Assembly (NCBI RefSeq): GCF_963855985.1
Contig: NC_087099.1
Coordinates: 13,546,001 to 13,610,000 of the forward strand
Length of the DNA stretch: 64,000 nt
Source of the DNA: Ostrinia nubilalis
Lineage: Eukaryota > Arthropoda > Insecta > Lepidoptera > Crambidae
Direction of reading: 5' to 3'
In this document: in pieces, positions 21,979 through 33,639 of the stretch
How positions within the stretch are numbered: position 1 is the stretch's first letter
How the letters are laid out: each line of letters begins with the position of its first letter
Program-made: the position numbers and the translations under genes
The notes under the pieces: model-generated
Told to the model about the DNA's origin: nothing
The model's database searches: none
The model's input: the letters and a program-made list of their open reading frames with translations, nothing else

Positions 21979-22141
21979 GAGTAGGCGCACACCGTTGATT
22001 TTTAGTTGGCCGATTTTAATTTGTATGAAGAATCGGCCAAATCGAATCGGCATAGTGTGCGCACTCCCATACATGCCCATACTGATCAACTGCCCGACTA
22101 AACTATCGGCCGACGAAAAATCAACGGTGTGCGCCTACTCT
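21979..22141. repeat. Hairpin MITE, GAGTAGGCGCACACCG family
   Basis: Ends AGAGTAGGCGCACACCG and CGGTGTGCGCCTACTCT are perfect inverse copies. The interior shares TTGGCCGAT... with the element at 10115-10455. Confidence 0.8.
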
Positions 22142-23105
22142 AAATCTTATGTAAATTTAGGTGCCATAAAACTTACCCATGAGTATATCGACAATTGATA
22201 CGCTCTTACTAATCTACCGGCCTTGGGGGTCAAAGTACAGTCGCGGTGCGGTCATGGTCATGGTCAACTTAGGGGTTCCCCGTATGTTCCAAATTAATGG
22301 TTAATGAAATACCCAAAAAACTTGTTGCTAGAGTTGTTGTTAGTAGGCAGGGCAGTTGTTATAATGACTAAATTATTGAATAGCGACTACAGATAAAATC
22401 GAGTGGTTTACTTAAAGGCCTCTTGGAATAGGTCAAACGGGTTTGTGACATCATGAACTATATTTTTTTAAGAATATTAGTAATTTGTAAAAACAGTTGT
22501 ATGTGTCCGTTGTCATAGACAGAGAACAAGCATTGCTTGTTTTGGGAATAGATGGTGCCATAGAATAGTTTAAAAATATCAAAGGATATTTAAACATCAT
22601 TGGACTAAAAATATAGGTAACATTAAAAATAATTTCATTGTTTAAGACCTTAAACCAAAAACAAAAAATTACATCCATGCGTACTTGGGCCGATAAGAAA
22701 CGTTATCAACCAAGCGCGTGGCGCGTGAAGATAACAGTGTGATAACAGCCACGTAACTACGTCATAGATAACGGCTTACTTTGTCCTATCAAAGTCCGCA
22801 GGCTATTTCGAAGACGTGCAGCGCTGCAAGCGCAGCGTTGTGCTTACTACTTACTTCGTTCGTTTCAGCCAAATGACGTCCACCGCTGGACAAAGGCATC
22901 CTCCAAGGCTTTCCACAATGCACGGTCCTGCGTCGCCGGCATCCAGGCTCTTCCCGCGACCTTTACCAGATCGTCGGTCCACCTAGTAGGAGGTCTGACC
23001 ACGCTACGTCTACTTAGGTACTTCAGCAAAGTCAGTCAAAAATCCTTTATTTGCATGGACTATTAAAGTGCTTACAAAGCGTCAAATATTAATAAAAAAA
23101 ACTTT
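22142..23105. other. Non-coding spacer with an RTE fragment
   Basis: At 22855-22995 lies a minus-oriented RTE LINE tail (CCAAATGACGTCCACCGCTG). Otherwise no gene seen. Confidence 0.45.
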
Positions 23106-23227
23106 AAGGCTGAGTTGCACCATCTAACTTTAACGGTAACTATAACGATAACCGGTGTTTTTTGTATGGAGTTTGACAGATTTTTAACGTTTGTCAAAGT
23201 TAAAATAAGATGGTGCAACCCAGCCTT
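23106..23227. repeat. Hairpin MITE, AGGCTGAGTTGCACCATC family
   Basis: AAGGCTGAGTTGCACCATCT at the left and the inverse AGATGGTGCAACCCAGCCTT at the right. Confidence 0.8.
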
Positions 23228-23779
23228 AAAGTTTTGCTCTTATGGAGCCTTCACATGTCTCAATGTTTTTGCGTTTAAGTCTGATCGCCATTGCCATCGT
23301 GCACGCCCGGCTGCCCGCGTTGGTTTGGCCGAATCTTAGTCTCACATGGAAAGTGATGATCAGGCAGAAGGTGGAAGCGAGTGAGACCAGCGTGGGGAGT
23401 ACTAGGTCAAATCCTCGAGCTCAGCGTGGGGACTCAGTGGGGAGTCTAGACCAAATACTCCATTTGCCTCTGGTTAATTGGGGGAGACCTATGTTCATCA
23501 GTGGCTGAAATTATGAAGTTAGGGAGGGTCGTCTTCTTGCAGTGGACACTAAATGGCCCGATGCTGGTGATAATAAGCAGGTTACCTCCAGTTAATGTCG
23601 ATGGTTGATCGATCCTACAAACAAATCTAATAACGAATCTAATCTACACCAATTGATTAAACTTAAGTTCCGTATAACATAACAATGCTCTACAATCAAT
23701 TCAATCTCTATCAATGTCATAGATTCTGACCTTTTATTGGTTGAATGTTTTGAGTTTGACACCTAATATTAGCCTAGTA
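23228..23779. other. Repeat-derived non-coding stretch
   Basis: Contains a half-copy of a MITE with end GCGTTGGTTTGGCCGAA (near 23314), then fragments resembling an RTE tail (TTGGGGGAGACCTATGTTCA near 23478). No gene. Confidence 0.4.
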
Positions 23780-23998
23780 TTACCCCGACGGATTAGCAAG
23801 CTGAAGTGGCAATGGGCAGGGCACATAGTACGCAGAACTGACGGCCGATGGGGCAGCAAGGTTCTGGAATGGAGGCCGCGTACCGGAAAACGCAGCGTGG
23901 GACGTCCACCTACAAGGTGGACGCAGGCCGCTACCAATCGATCAACGTGGAAAGCATTGGGGGAGGCCTATGTTCAGCAGTGGACGTCCTATGGCTGA
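23780..23998 (+). pseudogene. RTE-type reverse transcriptase C-terminal fragment
   Basis: Translates to the C-terminus of an RTE LINE: WQWAGHIVRRTDGRWGSKVL, then the proline-rich GKRSVGRPPTRW, then LGEAYVQQWTSYG and TGA. The catalytic reverse transcriptase and endonuclease are missing, so it is a 5'-truncated dead copy. Confidence 0.75.
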
Positions 23999-25364
23999 AT
24001 GATTAGCCTAAATAGTACTTACATCAGAATAGCACATGTACACAGACAGAAACTAGTGAAGGAACACGAAATGTTCTTAATTGATTTATCGTTTTGATTG
24101 ATTGCTCGTTCATAGTTTAGTATATTTACATTACTCTATTATCATTTTCGTGAGTTCCTAGAGATATGATATTATGGATAAGATTGTTTATTATTTTAAA
24201 TACAAATTATCTCTATTACTAAGCATTTTCAGGTAATAAGTATTTGCTAATATCAAAACGCTAATCCTCAACAACATTAAACCCATTTTCATGGGGGGCA
24301 CCACCTGATTGGATAAACACTATAATCTACTTATGCATAGTTAGACCGCACATAACTACGATTATACATAAAAGGTTTTCGCTTAAACCATCATAAGCAA
24401 CATCTACATCCGTCAGCTTTTGAACTATGATGTTGTCCAATGACAGTCAAACTTTCCTCTTCATTGGTTGAGTTTTTATTGGCGGTCAAGCTGTAGATCC
24501 TGGCTACACAGCAATCGCAGGCGATGCAGCAGTGGAAACAAGAGGTAGGTCATCCCCACCCGAGTATTTAGTCTAAATCCTACTTGATCAATCAGTATGT
24601 ACCTAGTACCTACCTAATTTATGCAGCGTTTTGACGCATATTTAATTATTTACTAAAAAAAAATAGAAAGAAAAAGGTTATCAAAATCTAGTACGATACT
24701 GGTACGATAAGTTCACCGCTCTATAGGCGCTGACCTATGAAAAAACCGACTAACAAATTTTAAGATTAAACTGTTTTTATACAACAATAAAAACAAAGTT
24801 ATATGTATCTGTTTAAAAACAATAAAATGTGCTTTGAACGATAACAACACCTCACCTCATTGTATTATCTGCTGTTTAGTATTACATTGCCCCGATAATT
24901 ATTTTATGAAATAAGTATTATTAACTTATTAACCTACTACGAGTATACTTTTGTGACTAAAAGAAGTACCTACTAGTAATTCTGTAGGTACTTAAAGTGA
25001 CGCGCGAAATAAAGTTTGCACGCAACTAACTACGTGAGAAAAACATTTTTCACCCGACTGCGCCAGAAGGACGGTTTAGTTTATAAACTTCTTTGCAGAA
25101 ACTTACTTTTACAGCGTTTACATAATATATTATTATGGCTATTTCTCCCCCTCTCCATCGACTTTCCCTACCAAACGTTTTCATCAACAGTATCAACACG
25201 TTGATGACCAACAGATGTCACTTACCTACTTAGTGCTGAAAGAAACCCTATGTTTAGAGTTTAACTAACTTAGGACACCATAATGGCGCCACCGGTCGCA
25301 CCTCCAATAATATGTAATACCAATTTAAAAAGGGTACCTACCTCACCTGGTTTGTTGGCTCATA
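23999..25364. other. Non-coding spacer
   Basis: No gene or clear repeat recognised. Confidence 0.45.
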
Positions 25365-25485
25365 ACGTAGTAGGAAGGCGCTGGATGCAGGCCGCTACCA
25401 ATCGGCCAATTTGGAAAACATTAGGGGAGGCTTATGTTCAGCAGTGGACATCCTGTGGCTGAAATTATGATGATGATGATGAACA
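25365..25485 (+). repeat. RTE-type LINE 3'-end fragment
   Basis: AGGAAGGCGCTGGATGCAGG through CAGCAGTGGACATCC, with a GATGATGATGATGA tail. Confidence 0.65.
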
Positions 25486-25742
25486 GAAAATGTAGCTATA
25501 TGGAAACTCAAAACACTGCCGTTAATGAGATAGGGCCTTTAGGGATGTTCGGTTTCCATGTGTTGTTGGTTCGATTTCCATGGTTACGGGACAACTGATG
25601 GACGCTTATGAATTCTTTAGTGCTCTAGTTAATTAAGTGCAAGAAAGGGTAATTAACGTCTGTAAAACAGGCACTTACAAGTTCCCTTTTCAATTAGTAC
25701 AACTGAGCTAAGTAAAGGCTATTGAATAAGATACTTACTTAC

Positions 25743-26210
25743 ATTTCCTTTTTTTTTTTTTTTTTTTCATTTATTATCATTTTACAAAGGAAGTTCTTAA
25801 ACATATTACAATTAAATGCATTGGCATAAACCACTGAGGTTTGTTTGCCATGCTTGATGCGGTCAGTCTATTAAATTAGTAATCAAACAGTTGCGTTCTA
25901 CAAAGAAACAAAGAAAAAACATAATAAAAGTTACAATTTTCATAGATAGGCATCCCTGTCAAGCCGATTTACCAAGAGGTTACTATATAATTTGTTCGTA
26001 TAAGTCGTACCCATACTAGGCAAATGCATTTCCGCTATGAAATATGTTCCAGAAAAAACGACCTTAGCTTGGACTTAATGTTATTTTCATTTAAATTATC
26101 TTTTAAAATAGCGGGTAGTTCGTTAATAAGTCGCGGAACCAAGTACCTACTGCGTCGTTCGCTCACCATACACATTCCGAGCTTGTGTTGTCTGTAAAAC
26201 TTAAAATGTA
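25743..26210 (-). pseudogene. 5'-truncated LINE 3' end (reverse transcriptase tail)
   Basis: Starts on the + strand with a T run (a poly-A tail on the minus strand). On the minus strand, ending at TAG (26035-26037), the sequence reads ..SERRSRYLVPRLINELP.. then ..SKLRSFFLEHIS, the usual C-terminal block of CR1/jockey-like LINE reverse transcriptases. Everything upstream is missing. Confidence 0.65.
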
Positions 26211-27337
26211 GTAGTGTAATTATTATGCCATTACATGCACTTGTTAACGTGATTTAAAATCAATCAATACCTAGATCGATCGATATCATCATATTGTGTT
26301 GTGTTGTGATATTGATTTTAATAATATTATAAATTTTCATTAGACATTCTTAACGATCCTACCTTATCTACCTATCTAGGTATTTCATATTTAAATTTTC
26401 AAGCTAATTGATTAAATCTAGTTACGATTGTAACGTTGATAAATAAATACATTTGGTATTTTTCTAATCTTTAAGGACCACTAACGCCATCTCTTATGAT
26501 CTATCAAAAAGTAAAAATCTATCAATTTATATTTTAACAAAAGGATCACAATAAATGTTATTTAATATATTTATTAGTAAAGTAATAATATTAATTAAAT
26601 CCATGCGAGTAGATTTCAGTATTACTTTTAAAGGAATTTTATATAGACCTACCTACGTTAATAATTTTATTATTATTTATACGTATTGCTAAACAGTACA
26701 CAGTAGTAAACACGCATCTGCACGATTTTCGTTTTCTTTATAATGCCACTAAACAGTTCAATTACAGTTACAGAACTATGCAATGCAAACATTTTAGGAC
26801 TACTAGCGCCATCTCTTATTGCCCAGTCGTCAACTCCGCTAAGCATCGATTCAACCAGCCTATCAAACGGCCATAACCTAAGCTGCATAGTGATAAAAGT
26901 TTTTAATTGGGTATTTGGGTACTAACAGAAATAATTGCTTTCTATTAATTACAAGTTAAATGGCTACAAACAATTTTTTTTTTTAAAAGCTGTATATTCA
27001 TCGATGCCTTTGCTACGTAGCTCGTTCAACGCAACGCAAAAAATAATGCCATACGTCATCATGACAGCTACGTTGCGTCACTGTCTTCAGAAATATTTAT
27101 TTTCCCTTGCATTTATTTTTAGTTGAAACTAAAATGTATAATAGCGCATGTAAATAATAAATTAATTTCCAAACTATATGATTCTCTTACCAACTCGTGC
27201 ATCCAAGTAATTGTAGACCATTCCAAAATTGTTATAGGTTGTTCCAACAAAACAATCAGAATTCATTTTCTGTTGTTTTTGTTGCGGATACAATAAGTTA
27301 TTGTGGTCAGTGATTAATTTTATTAAGTGCATTTCAG
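26211..27337. other. Non-coding spacer before F3
   Basis: No gene. The phrase CTAACGCCATCTCTTATGAT (26484) and a near copy (26805) suggest a duplicated repeat scrap. Ends in the acceptor GTGCATTTCAG. Confidence 0.4.
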
Positions 27338-27558
27338 GTGATGATTTTGTTCAGTGTGTGCCGACGAAAAAGGGTCATCAGATCCTGTACAAAGGATACA
27401 CTTATGTTTTCAAGAGTAGGTTGCAATGTGGCGCGGAGCAGTGGTGCTGCTCGTTCCGCCAAAAAACAGGTTGTATATCCGTCATTAATATGCAGACTTT
27501 CGGTGTGGAGGTCGTGAGGGACTTCCACAACCACAAGAAACCTATGTTCAGTGATTAG
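27338..27558 (+). CDS. mod(mdg4): FLYWCH zinc-finger alternative terminal exon (F3)
   Basis: A 72-residue C-terminal module. It begins DDFVQCVPTKKGHQILYKGY, continues LQCGAEQWCCSFRQKTGC with the Trp-x-Cys core, and closes VVRDFHNHKKPMFSD with the His-x-His pair. The acceptor CATTTCAG|GT is in the common phase, and the frame runs straight to TAG. AATAAA at 27835-27840 is a good 3'-end signal, so this is a complete terminal exon with a UTR of about 280 bases. Confidence 0.82.
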
Positions 27559-28078
27559 GCCGTTAAATTTGTGTAAACAAACAATAATCTAATTGTTTCC
27601 AGCGTAAAGTTAAAACAGTCGTTCTAAATGTGGTAAATCGTGCTTCATTTGTGTGAATCAATATTAAAAGGATTTAAGTCTGTAATGTAGGAAAGACTTC
27701 AGCTTCAGAGTTGTTACATAAAAACACCAAAATAAAATTACAATCAGTATTACCCCAGTATTAAAATATATCCTATTTAATTCTTTCTCTTGTTTACACA
27801 GCTTTAAAAAGTATTTATTGCAGTTTATGTACAAAATAAAGTTTTTTACTGATATGGTGTATTATTTTATTATTAAGTTTCATGTGATATTAAAATTGTT
27901 GACTAAAATGTGTTTTATTTATCTCCTGTATTTATAATTTGGTTATATAGTGTAAGTAGTTAGTGTCTGTATCAAATTAGTAAGTAGATATAATTGTTCT
28001 CAAGTATTTACAACTTAGTTTGTGACAGCTAATATAAGTTAGCTGAAATATTAACCAATGCTATGTTCTTTGCGACAG

Positions 28079-28459
28079 AAACAGAGTTACCGGATTGGGT
28101 GTCTATTTATTTCTTGAAGAATGGAGATAACGAATATCGTTGCAACATATGCGAGACGGTTCTGCATACCGATGAAAAGTCAATGCAGTTATTGGAACAT
28201 ATCAAGGCTAATCACAAGGAAGTTCATGATCTTCATAAAGAAAACCCTGAAGCCACCGTAGGGTTTCGCATCGAGTTCCTTCATCTGAATGTATTGAAAG
28301 ATGACGGTGACCCAAAAACGGAGCCTGTAATAATCGGTGAAATGTGTGAAGCAACCTCGGAGGAAATAGCTAAGCCCATAACAAAGTTTGATGAAACAAT
28401 GGACTCTCATTTGGTTGTTATGCCAGCGGCTAAGAAAAAGACTCAGCGACGTGAAAGTG
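28079..28459 (+). CDS. mod(mdg4): BED-type zinc-finger exon 1 of 4
   Basis: A BED finger, the DNA-binding fold of hAT-type transposases and chromatin proteins. It starts DWVSIYFLKNGDNEYRCNIC (Trp, aromatic, Cys-x2-Cys) and ends HIKANH (His-x4-His). About 75 acidic and polar residues follow, with a basic AKKKTQRR stretch. The acceptor TTTGCGACAG|AA is in the common phase, and the exon ends ..AAAGTG|GTATGT with one base left over. It is therefore 381 bases and symmetric in phase, able to be included or skipped without shifting frame. If the donor is not used, the frame closes at TGA (28480-28482). I see no AATAAA nearby, which favours onward splicing. Confidence 0.75.
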
Positions 28460-28901
28460 GTATGTACAGATATATTATTTGAACCTTTTTTTAAGTTCTT
28501 AACTTGTATGACTTATCAAAATTTGCAATAGGCCCATATCAGCAGTCAGTATTCTTGTAAATATAATGTTATTATCATGCCTCTAAAATAATAATCATAA
28601 ACTTTCATAACTAAATGACCAATATTTTGAATAATATTTCTGTTGTAAAAAATACACTAAATCACAGCAGATAATCACCTAAAAATGTACTATTAATGTC
28701 TCATAGTGCAGTTGTAATTTGTAGCAAGCAAACTTTGTGGGTTCAATTCCCACCTAAAGAAATCCAGTGCTCAACTTAGAATATATTATTATTATGATTT
28801 GTATTTCTTATATTTTATCTCAGTTATGAATATTTCAGAACTGCACATACACATAAATAAATCATATTATCCTAATCGCATGTCTTCATAATATATTTCA
28901 G
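28460..28901. other. Intron between BED exons 1 and 2
   Basis: Bounded by GTATGT and ATATTTCAG. Carries a SINE-like scrap (GGGTTCAATTCCCACC, 28738). Confidence 0.6.
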
Positions 28902-29168
28902 AAACCAGAAGGAAGAGTTGGGTGTGGAAATACTTCATTCGTATAAGCAACATCATTTACCGATGCAAAATCTGCGAAGCCGTACTCTCTATAAAGGGAT
29001 GCAACACTAACAACATGAATCGCCACGTACGGACAAAACATCCGACCGTTTTCCAAATGGAAATGGATGAGAAAAAGGACAAACAATCGGACATTGAAAC
29101 TTCTGTGGAACTTGAAACACAGAATATCGAAGATTTGAACTTGGAAAGGGATTATGCGATAACTCAAG
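28902..29168 (+). CDS. mod(mdg4): BED-type zinc-finger exon 2 of 4
   Basis: Reads RRKSWVWKYFIRISNIIYRC, then KICEAVLSIKG, then NMNRHVRTKH. This gives Trp, Cys-x2-Cys and His-x4-His of a BED finger, followed by an acidic and polar tail. The acceptor ATATTTCAG|AA and the donor ACTCAAG|GTAAGA both leave the common phase. At 267 bases it is symmetric. Reading through the donor closes the frame at TGA (29189-29191). Confidence 0.78.
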
Positions 29169-29220
29169 GTAAGAATTTTGATTTGATTTGATTTTTCATT
29201 GTATAATTTTTGAAAGTAAT

Positions 29221-29352
29221 ATAGTAAGACACGGGTCTTAACGCGACGTTTATTAATGAGTTACAGCTGCAGCATAGCAGCCGAAACGTCAAGCCGTGAG
29301 TACATAATGTAACTCATTAATAAACGTCGCGTTAAGACCCGTGTCTTACTAT
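29221..29352. repeat. Hairpin MITE in the BED2-BED3 intron
   Basis: ATAGTAAGACACGGGTCTTA at the left, its exact inverse at the right, and the pairing extends through CGCGACGTTTATTAATGAG. About 132 bp. Confidence 0.8.
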
Positions 29353-29797
29353 TTTAGTTGAAATGGAATGCGAAAGTATAAAATCTTGTAATTTTTGAAA
29401 CTCTTAAAACAATAACAGTATGGAAAACAAGATAATTCAAAACATACAAATTTTAATAGGCAACTCCTATTACCTTAAGGCTAGATAATTTAAGAGCATC
29501 GTCGTGGTCGTGGGTTCGATTCCCACCTGAGGCAATTCCATTTTTTCAAGTTATTTATAACATAATACTCGTTACAACTCTGCGTCTGCCGAAGACCAGC
29601 TTCGTGCCATGCCCTTTCGAAAATGTCACGATAAACAGGCACCCTGTTGGCACAGTACTAAATATATTTTTTTTGTCATGTACTTACCTAAATGTTTTGT
29701 GTCATTAAACTATTTTTATCTATCTATGTATTACAATAGCATATTGTATTTTATACTTTGGGTTCTTAGTACCAATTTATCCTTTATTAATCCACAG
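29353..29797. other. Remainder of intron between BED exons 2 and 3
   Basis: Contains a tRNA-SINE scrap (GTGGGTTCGATTCCCACC, 29508). Ends in the acceptor AATCCACAG. Confidence 0.55.
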
Positions 29798-29980
29798 ACG
29801 ATACCCCGCAAACCCCCACGAAAACCGGTTTCAACCGGCGCAGTTGGATATGGATGTACTTCACCCGACTGACCAACACCCTAGCGCAGTGCAAACTGTG
29901 CAACAGGAACATTTGCCACGGGGGCAACGCTACAGGCAATATGAATAGGCACCTCAAGATGATACACAATAAAACTGGAC
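29798..29980 (+). CDS. mod(mdg4): BED-type zinc-finger exon 3 of 4
   Basis: In the frame set by ATCCACAG|AC it reads DDTPQTPTKTGFNRRSWIWM, then ..QCKLCNRNICHGG.., then NMNRHLKMIHNKTG. This is a compact BED finger (Trp, Cys-x2-Cys, His-x4-His). The donor GGAC|GTAAGT again leaves one base, so the 183-base exon is symmetric. The longest plain ATG/TTG open frame across this spot is in a different frame and misses it. Read-through would stop at TAG (30028-30030). It is most similar to BED exon 2. Confidence 0.75.
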
Positions 29981-30660
29981 GTAAGTGTTTTTATACTATA
30001 AAACAAGTACATATTGCGAATCGAAAGTAGTTAAAGTTCAAGCATAGAATCTTTCTTCTGATTTATAAGTACTAGCTTTCCGCCCGCGTGGAATATTATT
30101 TATTTAATCGCGCGCGTCCCTGTTTCAGAAACCGGGATAAAAACTATCCTAAGTCCTTTCCTGGGACTCAAAGTATCTCTATGCTATGGTTTAGGCGTGA
30201 AAGCGAGACAGACTGAGTTACTTTCACATTTATAATATTAGTACAGAAGTATAGATTATTGATATGTCACCAATCAAAAGGTTTTAACGGCTCACTTTTA
30301 CGATGCCATGGGGCCCGCATTCGTGTAACTATTCTAACTTGTTGACTGCCGTATGCAAGAGAACGCCGAGCGTATGCGAGAGAATGCACACGTTCCCGCA
30401 CTATGCGAACTATCAGCTATTTCGTTTCGTAAAATTAAATCCATACCTCTTCTAAACTAAGATAGTGTTCATCCAATTCTAAAATTATTCGATAGTATGT
30501 CCATCTGGACATACATATCTAAGTAGTTTGACTTCTTATTTAAAACTATGTACCTACTTATCTACCTTTTTTGGTTGGACTAAAGCTAGTCTTTGTGTAC
30601 TCAAGTCTCAAATGCACCCACTACCAAAAAACGGTGCACCAACTCAATTCAATTTTACAG
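29981..30660. other. Intron between BED exons 3 and 4, with an interspersed repeat
   Basis: The part 30070-30255 is a common insect interspersed element (AAAAACTATCCTAAGTCC, GTTTAGGCGTGAAAG, ending CATTTATAATATTAGTA), recognised from memory; class uncertain (Helitron- or SINE-like). Ends in the acceptor CAATTTTACAG. Confidence 0.55.
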
Positions 30661-30854
30661 ATGACCACAACTGGGTGTGGAAGGTGTTTGACAACACCGA
30701 TATGGAGTCGTATGCGTGCAAGATATGTCAGTACCGCTGCGTCAGACACGATGACGTAGACCGAAGCATCTCAACCATTCTCAACCACCTGAAGTTGGCG
30801 CACGGAGTGGTCTCGGGTGAGCAAATAATCACCAGTGTGGAGTGTGAGGATTAG
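30661..30854 (+). CDS. mod(mdg4): BED-type zinc-finger exon 4 of 4, terminal
   Basis: Reads DDHNWVWKVFDNTDMESYAC, then KICQYRC.., then ILNHLKLAHGVV, a fourth BED finger. The acceptor AATTTTACAG|AT is in the common phase. The frame closes at TAG, and AATAAA follows at 30872-30877, so this is the natural 3' end for a BED1-2-3-4 chain. An internal donor (TCTCGG|GTGAGC, after 30816) would also keep the phase, so it could instead splice onward. Each of the four fingers alone, or all in series, would form a legal ending. Confidence 0.78.
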
Positions 30855-31236
30855 TATTAAATTTTGATTAGAATAAAGTATTGAAAATAATTAATATGAA
30901 CCACTTAAGAAATATTTCAGGTTTTAAAAAGCATTCAATAGATGGCGCTAGTGTGACTTTTATCAATAAATAAATTGTTTGGTACTGATATTAAATCTAA
31001 GATTTTAATAATTTACGCTTGCATTTTGAAATGATACTTGATTATTTACACTCATTTCAGGATCCGACTTAAAACTACCATTTAACTAACCGTTCGAATC
31101 TCATTTTTGTGTTTATTGCATTGGTTTTTGATTGTGAGTTTTCAGAACTGCTGATTTTTTAAGCTGTAGATACAAATAAAACGCGACTGTCAAAATTACA
31201 ATATGAACATTGTGCATCTTTATTTAGCAAGTATTT
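30855..31236. other. 3'UTR and spacer
   Basis: AATAAA at 30872-30877 marks the likely end of the BED transcript; nothing else seen. Confidence 0.45.
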
Positions 31237-31381
31237 CGCCCCTATTCACAACATTACTATGAGGTCTCACAGTGCGCGTGGTCGCACAGGGTGACACACG
31301 AACCAATCAGACCTCTATTCAACGCTGTGCGTTCGATTTACTGCTTCAATTAAGCAAGCATCGTTTGTGAATACGGGCGTT
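31237..31381. repeat. MITE, CGCCCGTATTCACAA family
   Basis: Inverted relative to the copies at 8603 and 47487; ends TTTGTGAATACGGGCGT. Confidence 0.75.
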
Positions 31382-32436
31382 CGATTCTTTAATCCTGAAA
31401 CTAGCGCCATCTAGCTATAGTCCGGCTTTTTTACATCTTCATTAAAAAAGGCAAATTTCTACCATCGTGATTTCCAAGCTGATTTTTAGGGAACTAAAGA
31501 TTTTGACCAATTGTAAATATGATTTTACGTTTATAGAAGTTATTTGAGTCGAAGCTCTGAAAATGTTTGTCAATATCAAGGCGGTTGGGTGATTTTTAAA
31601 CAGCATCTTGAACTATACAAAAGTCGGATTCGTAATTCGCATCAATGTGAAAACGTACCGACAATGAAGAACCTTGCCAAGTATGTGTTCACATTGATGC
31701 GTCTTGGCCAATTTCCCGCAGTGTACTTCCAGCATTTGGGTGAAAATCAAGTTATCTACGGAGTAGTCGTAGTAGAAACTGCGCACATTATCGGGACAAC
31801 GCAGCAAGGGATTTTTAGGTAACAAACAATAATGTACTACGTAGTTTTGACGCTACAGTTGAACTGGCAATGTAGGCCTTCTGCTTCAGTATTCCTACCT
31901 AAGCATGCCGTGGCCTCTCAAAACCATTAAAATTGCAATTTCAACCGTAGCGCTAAAACTGGAACATTATTATTCGTCACTTAAAAATCTATTGCTGTCC
32001 CGTCCCGGTAATGTGTACAGTCCCTTTACTTGACTTGCGCTAGAGAAATACTTTTCTTATTTTGATTTGATCCTTATGTGATTCAGTGAATTGCTAAATT
32101 ATTAATTGGATTTTTGACTCCCGTGTGTCACGAGGGGTTTATATATGTGACTTTTCGTCATACAGTTTTTGTATTTTTGCGTAATTCAATTGCGCGGTAT
32201 TTAAATATAATATTTGTTGTTACTTTTACTTTTATCTTTACTAGGTTATAGGAAACCATTGGTGATTAATAATTTAATACGGATTATGTCACAGTTATGG
32301 CGTTTCGAAAACGGTTAGAGACTGGCTTTATTTTTCATATAGATGGTGCTGTCACGTTATAATATGGTACAGGAAAAGGGCTCTTTCAAATAGACTTTAT
32401 GAGATGTTAGTTGAACGTTTGCAAGACCGCACACTA
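31382..32436. other. Non-coding spacer with one unexplained open frame
   Basis: An open frame of about 92 codons at 31544-31822 (+) follows TTTATAG|, but that acceptor gives a different phase from all the other exons, and I recognise no domain. Nothing else is supported. Confidence 0.35.
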
Positions 32437-32530
32437 AGGCTGGGTTGCACCATCATAATTTCACTTTAACAAACGTCAAAATCGTTATAGTTACCGTTAG
32501 GTAAAGTTAGGTGGTACAACAACGCAGCTT
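32437..32530. repeat. Short hairpin MITE, AAGGCTGGGTTGCACC family
   Basis: AAGGCTGGGTTGCACCATC at the left and a degraded inverse at the right; shorter than its relatives, with an internal deletion. Confidence 0.65.
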
Positions 32531-33639
32531 AACTGTTGGGAATATTTTTTATTCCAACGCAGTTCTCGTTTTCATCCAATTTTCCGTGTGTCGTCCTGCA
32601 AACATACGGCTCAGAACGTCTTATTTAGAGGAGTCTAAAGATTTAATTATTCAACAATTATTTTCTGTTATCATACAAAAGGACTTCTGCCTAGCTCGCT
32701 CCTACTTTTCTTTTCAATTATTTCTTGAAATATTTAAGGCTTAAGTTTCTTTCGCTATTTCTCAACACCAACCGATATTGTCCTGAAGTTGTGGTGCAAG
32801 ATATTATTTGTGATGTTGATGATGAATAAGATTTTTAATTCCGTTTTTTTACAATTATAATTTGAGAAAAAAACGCCTAACCGTTCTCGAATACGTCCAT
32901 TCTGTGTATTCAAATATGTGTATTAGTCTGTCGGAGTTTCATTTAACATATTAATATATTCTATAAACTGGAGTTTTATTACTTACTTTTATTTGATTTT
33001 CGTGTTATTAAAGTTAAACTAGGCTAATTTTTAAATCAAGTAAAGAAGCACCTTTATTCTTTTTATTGCATAATAAATAAGGTATTATTGTAAATACATT
33101 TTAAGTTAGTGGAATAAAGATGGGTAATTAAAAGTTTGTTTTACTTTTCACCTGAATTTAGTTATTTTTTTTTAGAAATTAATTTGTAGTTTAACATAGA
33201 TTGATATTTTAACAATTCAGTTCGTGACTTTTCGATAGATGGCGATAGCTTTAGCAGCACTATTACAAAGGCCACAAATTTTCTAAGTAGGTACTGGAGA
33301 CAAATTCGTAAGTTACGATAATCTTTGCAATTTGTAAGTATATTTATTATATCAGCATAATACTCATCACATCACTATTTACGTACTTGTATTAGGATGG
33401 GAAATATGAAGACGCAGATTGCAAAGCCTCAGACAAATTGTACCTATGTGTAGCTTAGATGGCGCCACTCCCGTTTGTAGAAAACAGTGGTAAAATTACC
33501 AATATCACAAAATTCGTTTAGAACATACTAAACTAATAGGTAAAGGGCAATGCATTTACAATAAATTTTGAAAGTTATAATTAAAGTAGATAGAAGCCAT
33601 TATACCTTTGCGTGGGTTTAGGGTTTCAAACTGCGTTAA
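32531..33639. other. Non-coding spacer
   Basis: AT-rich, no gene recognised. Confidence 0.45.

Noticed and set aside
23242..23508. An open frame of 88 codons in repeat sequence
   Set aside because: It crosses a MITE half and RTE tail; no independent support.
31544..31822. A 92-codon open frame with possible acceptor
   Set aside because: The acceptor phase does not match the other endings and no domain is recognisable; overlapping open frame on the other strand.
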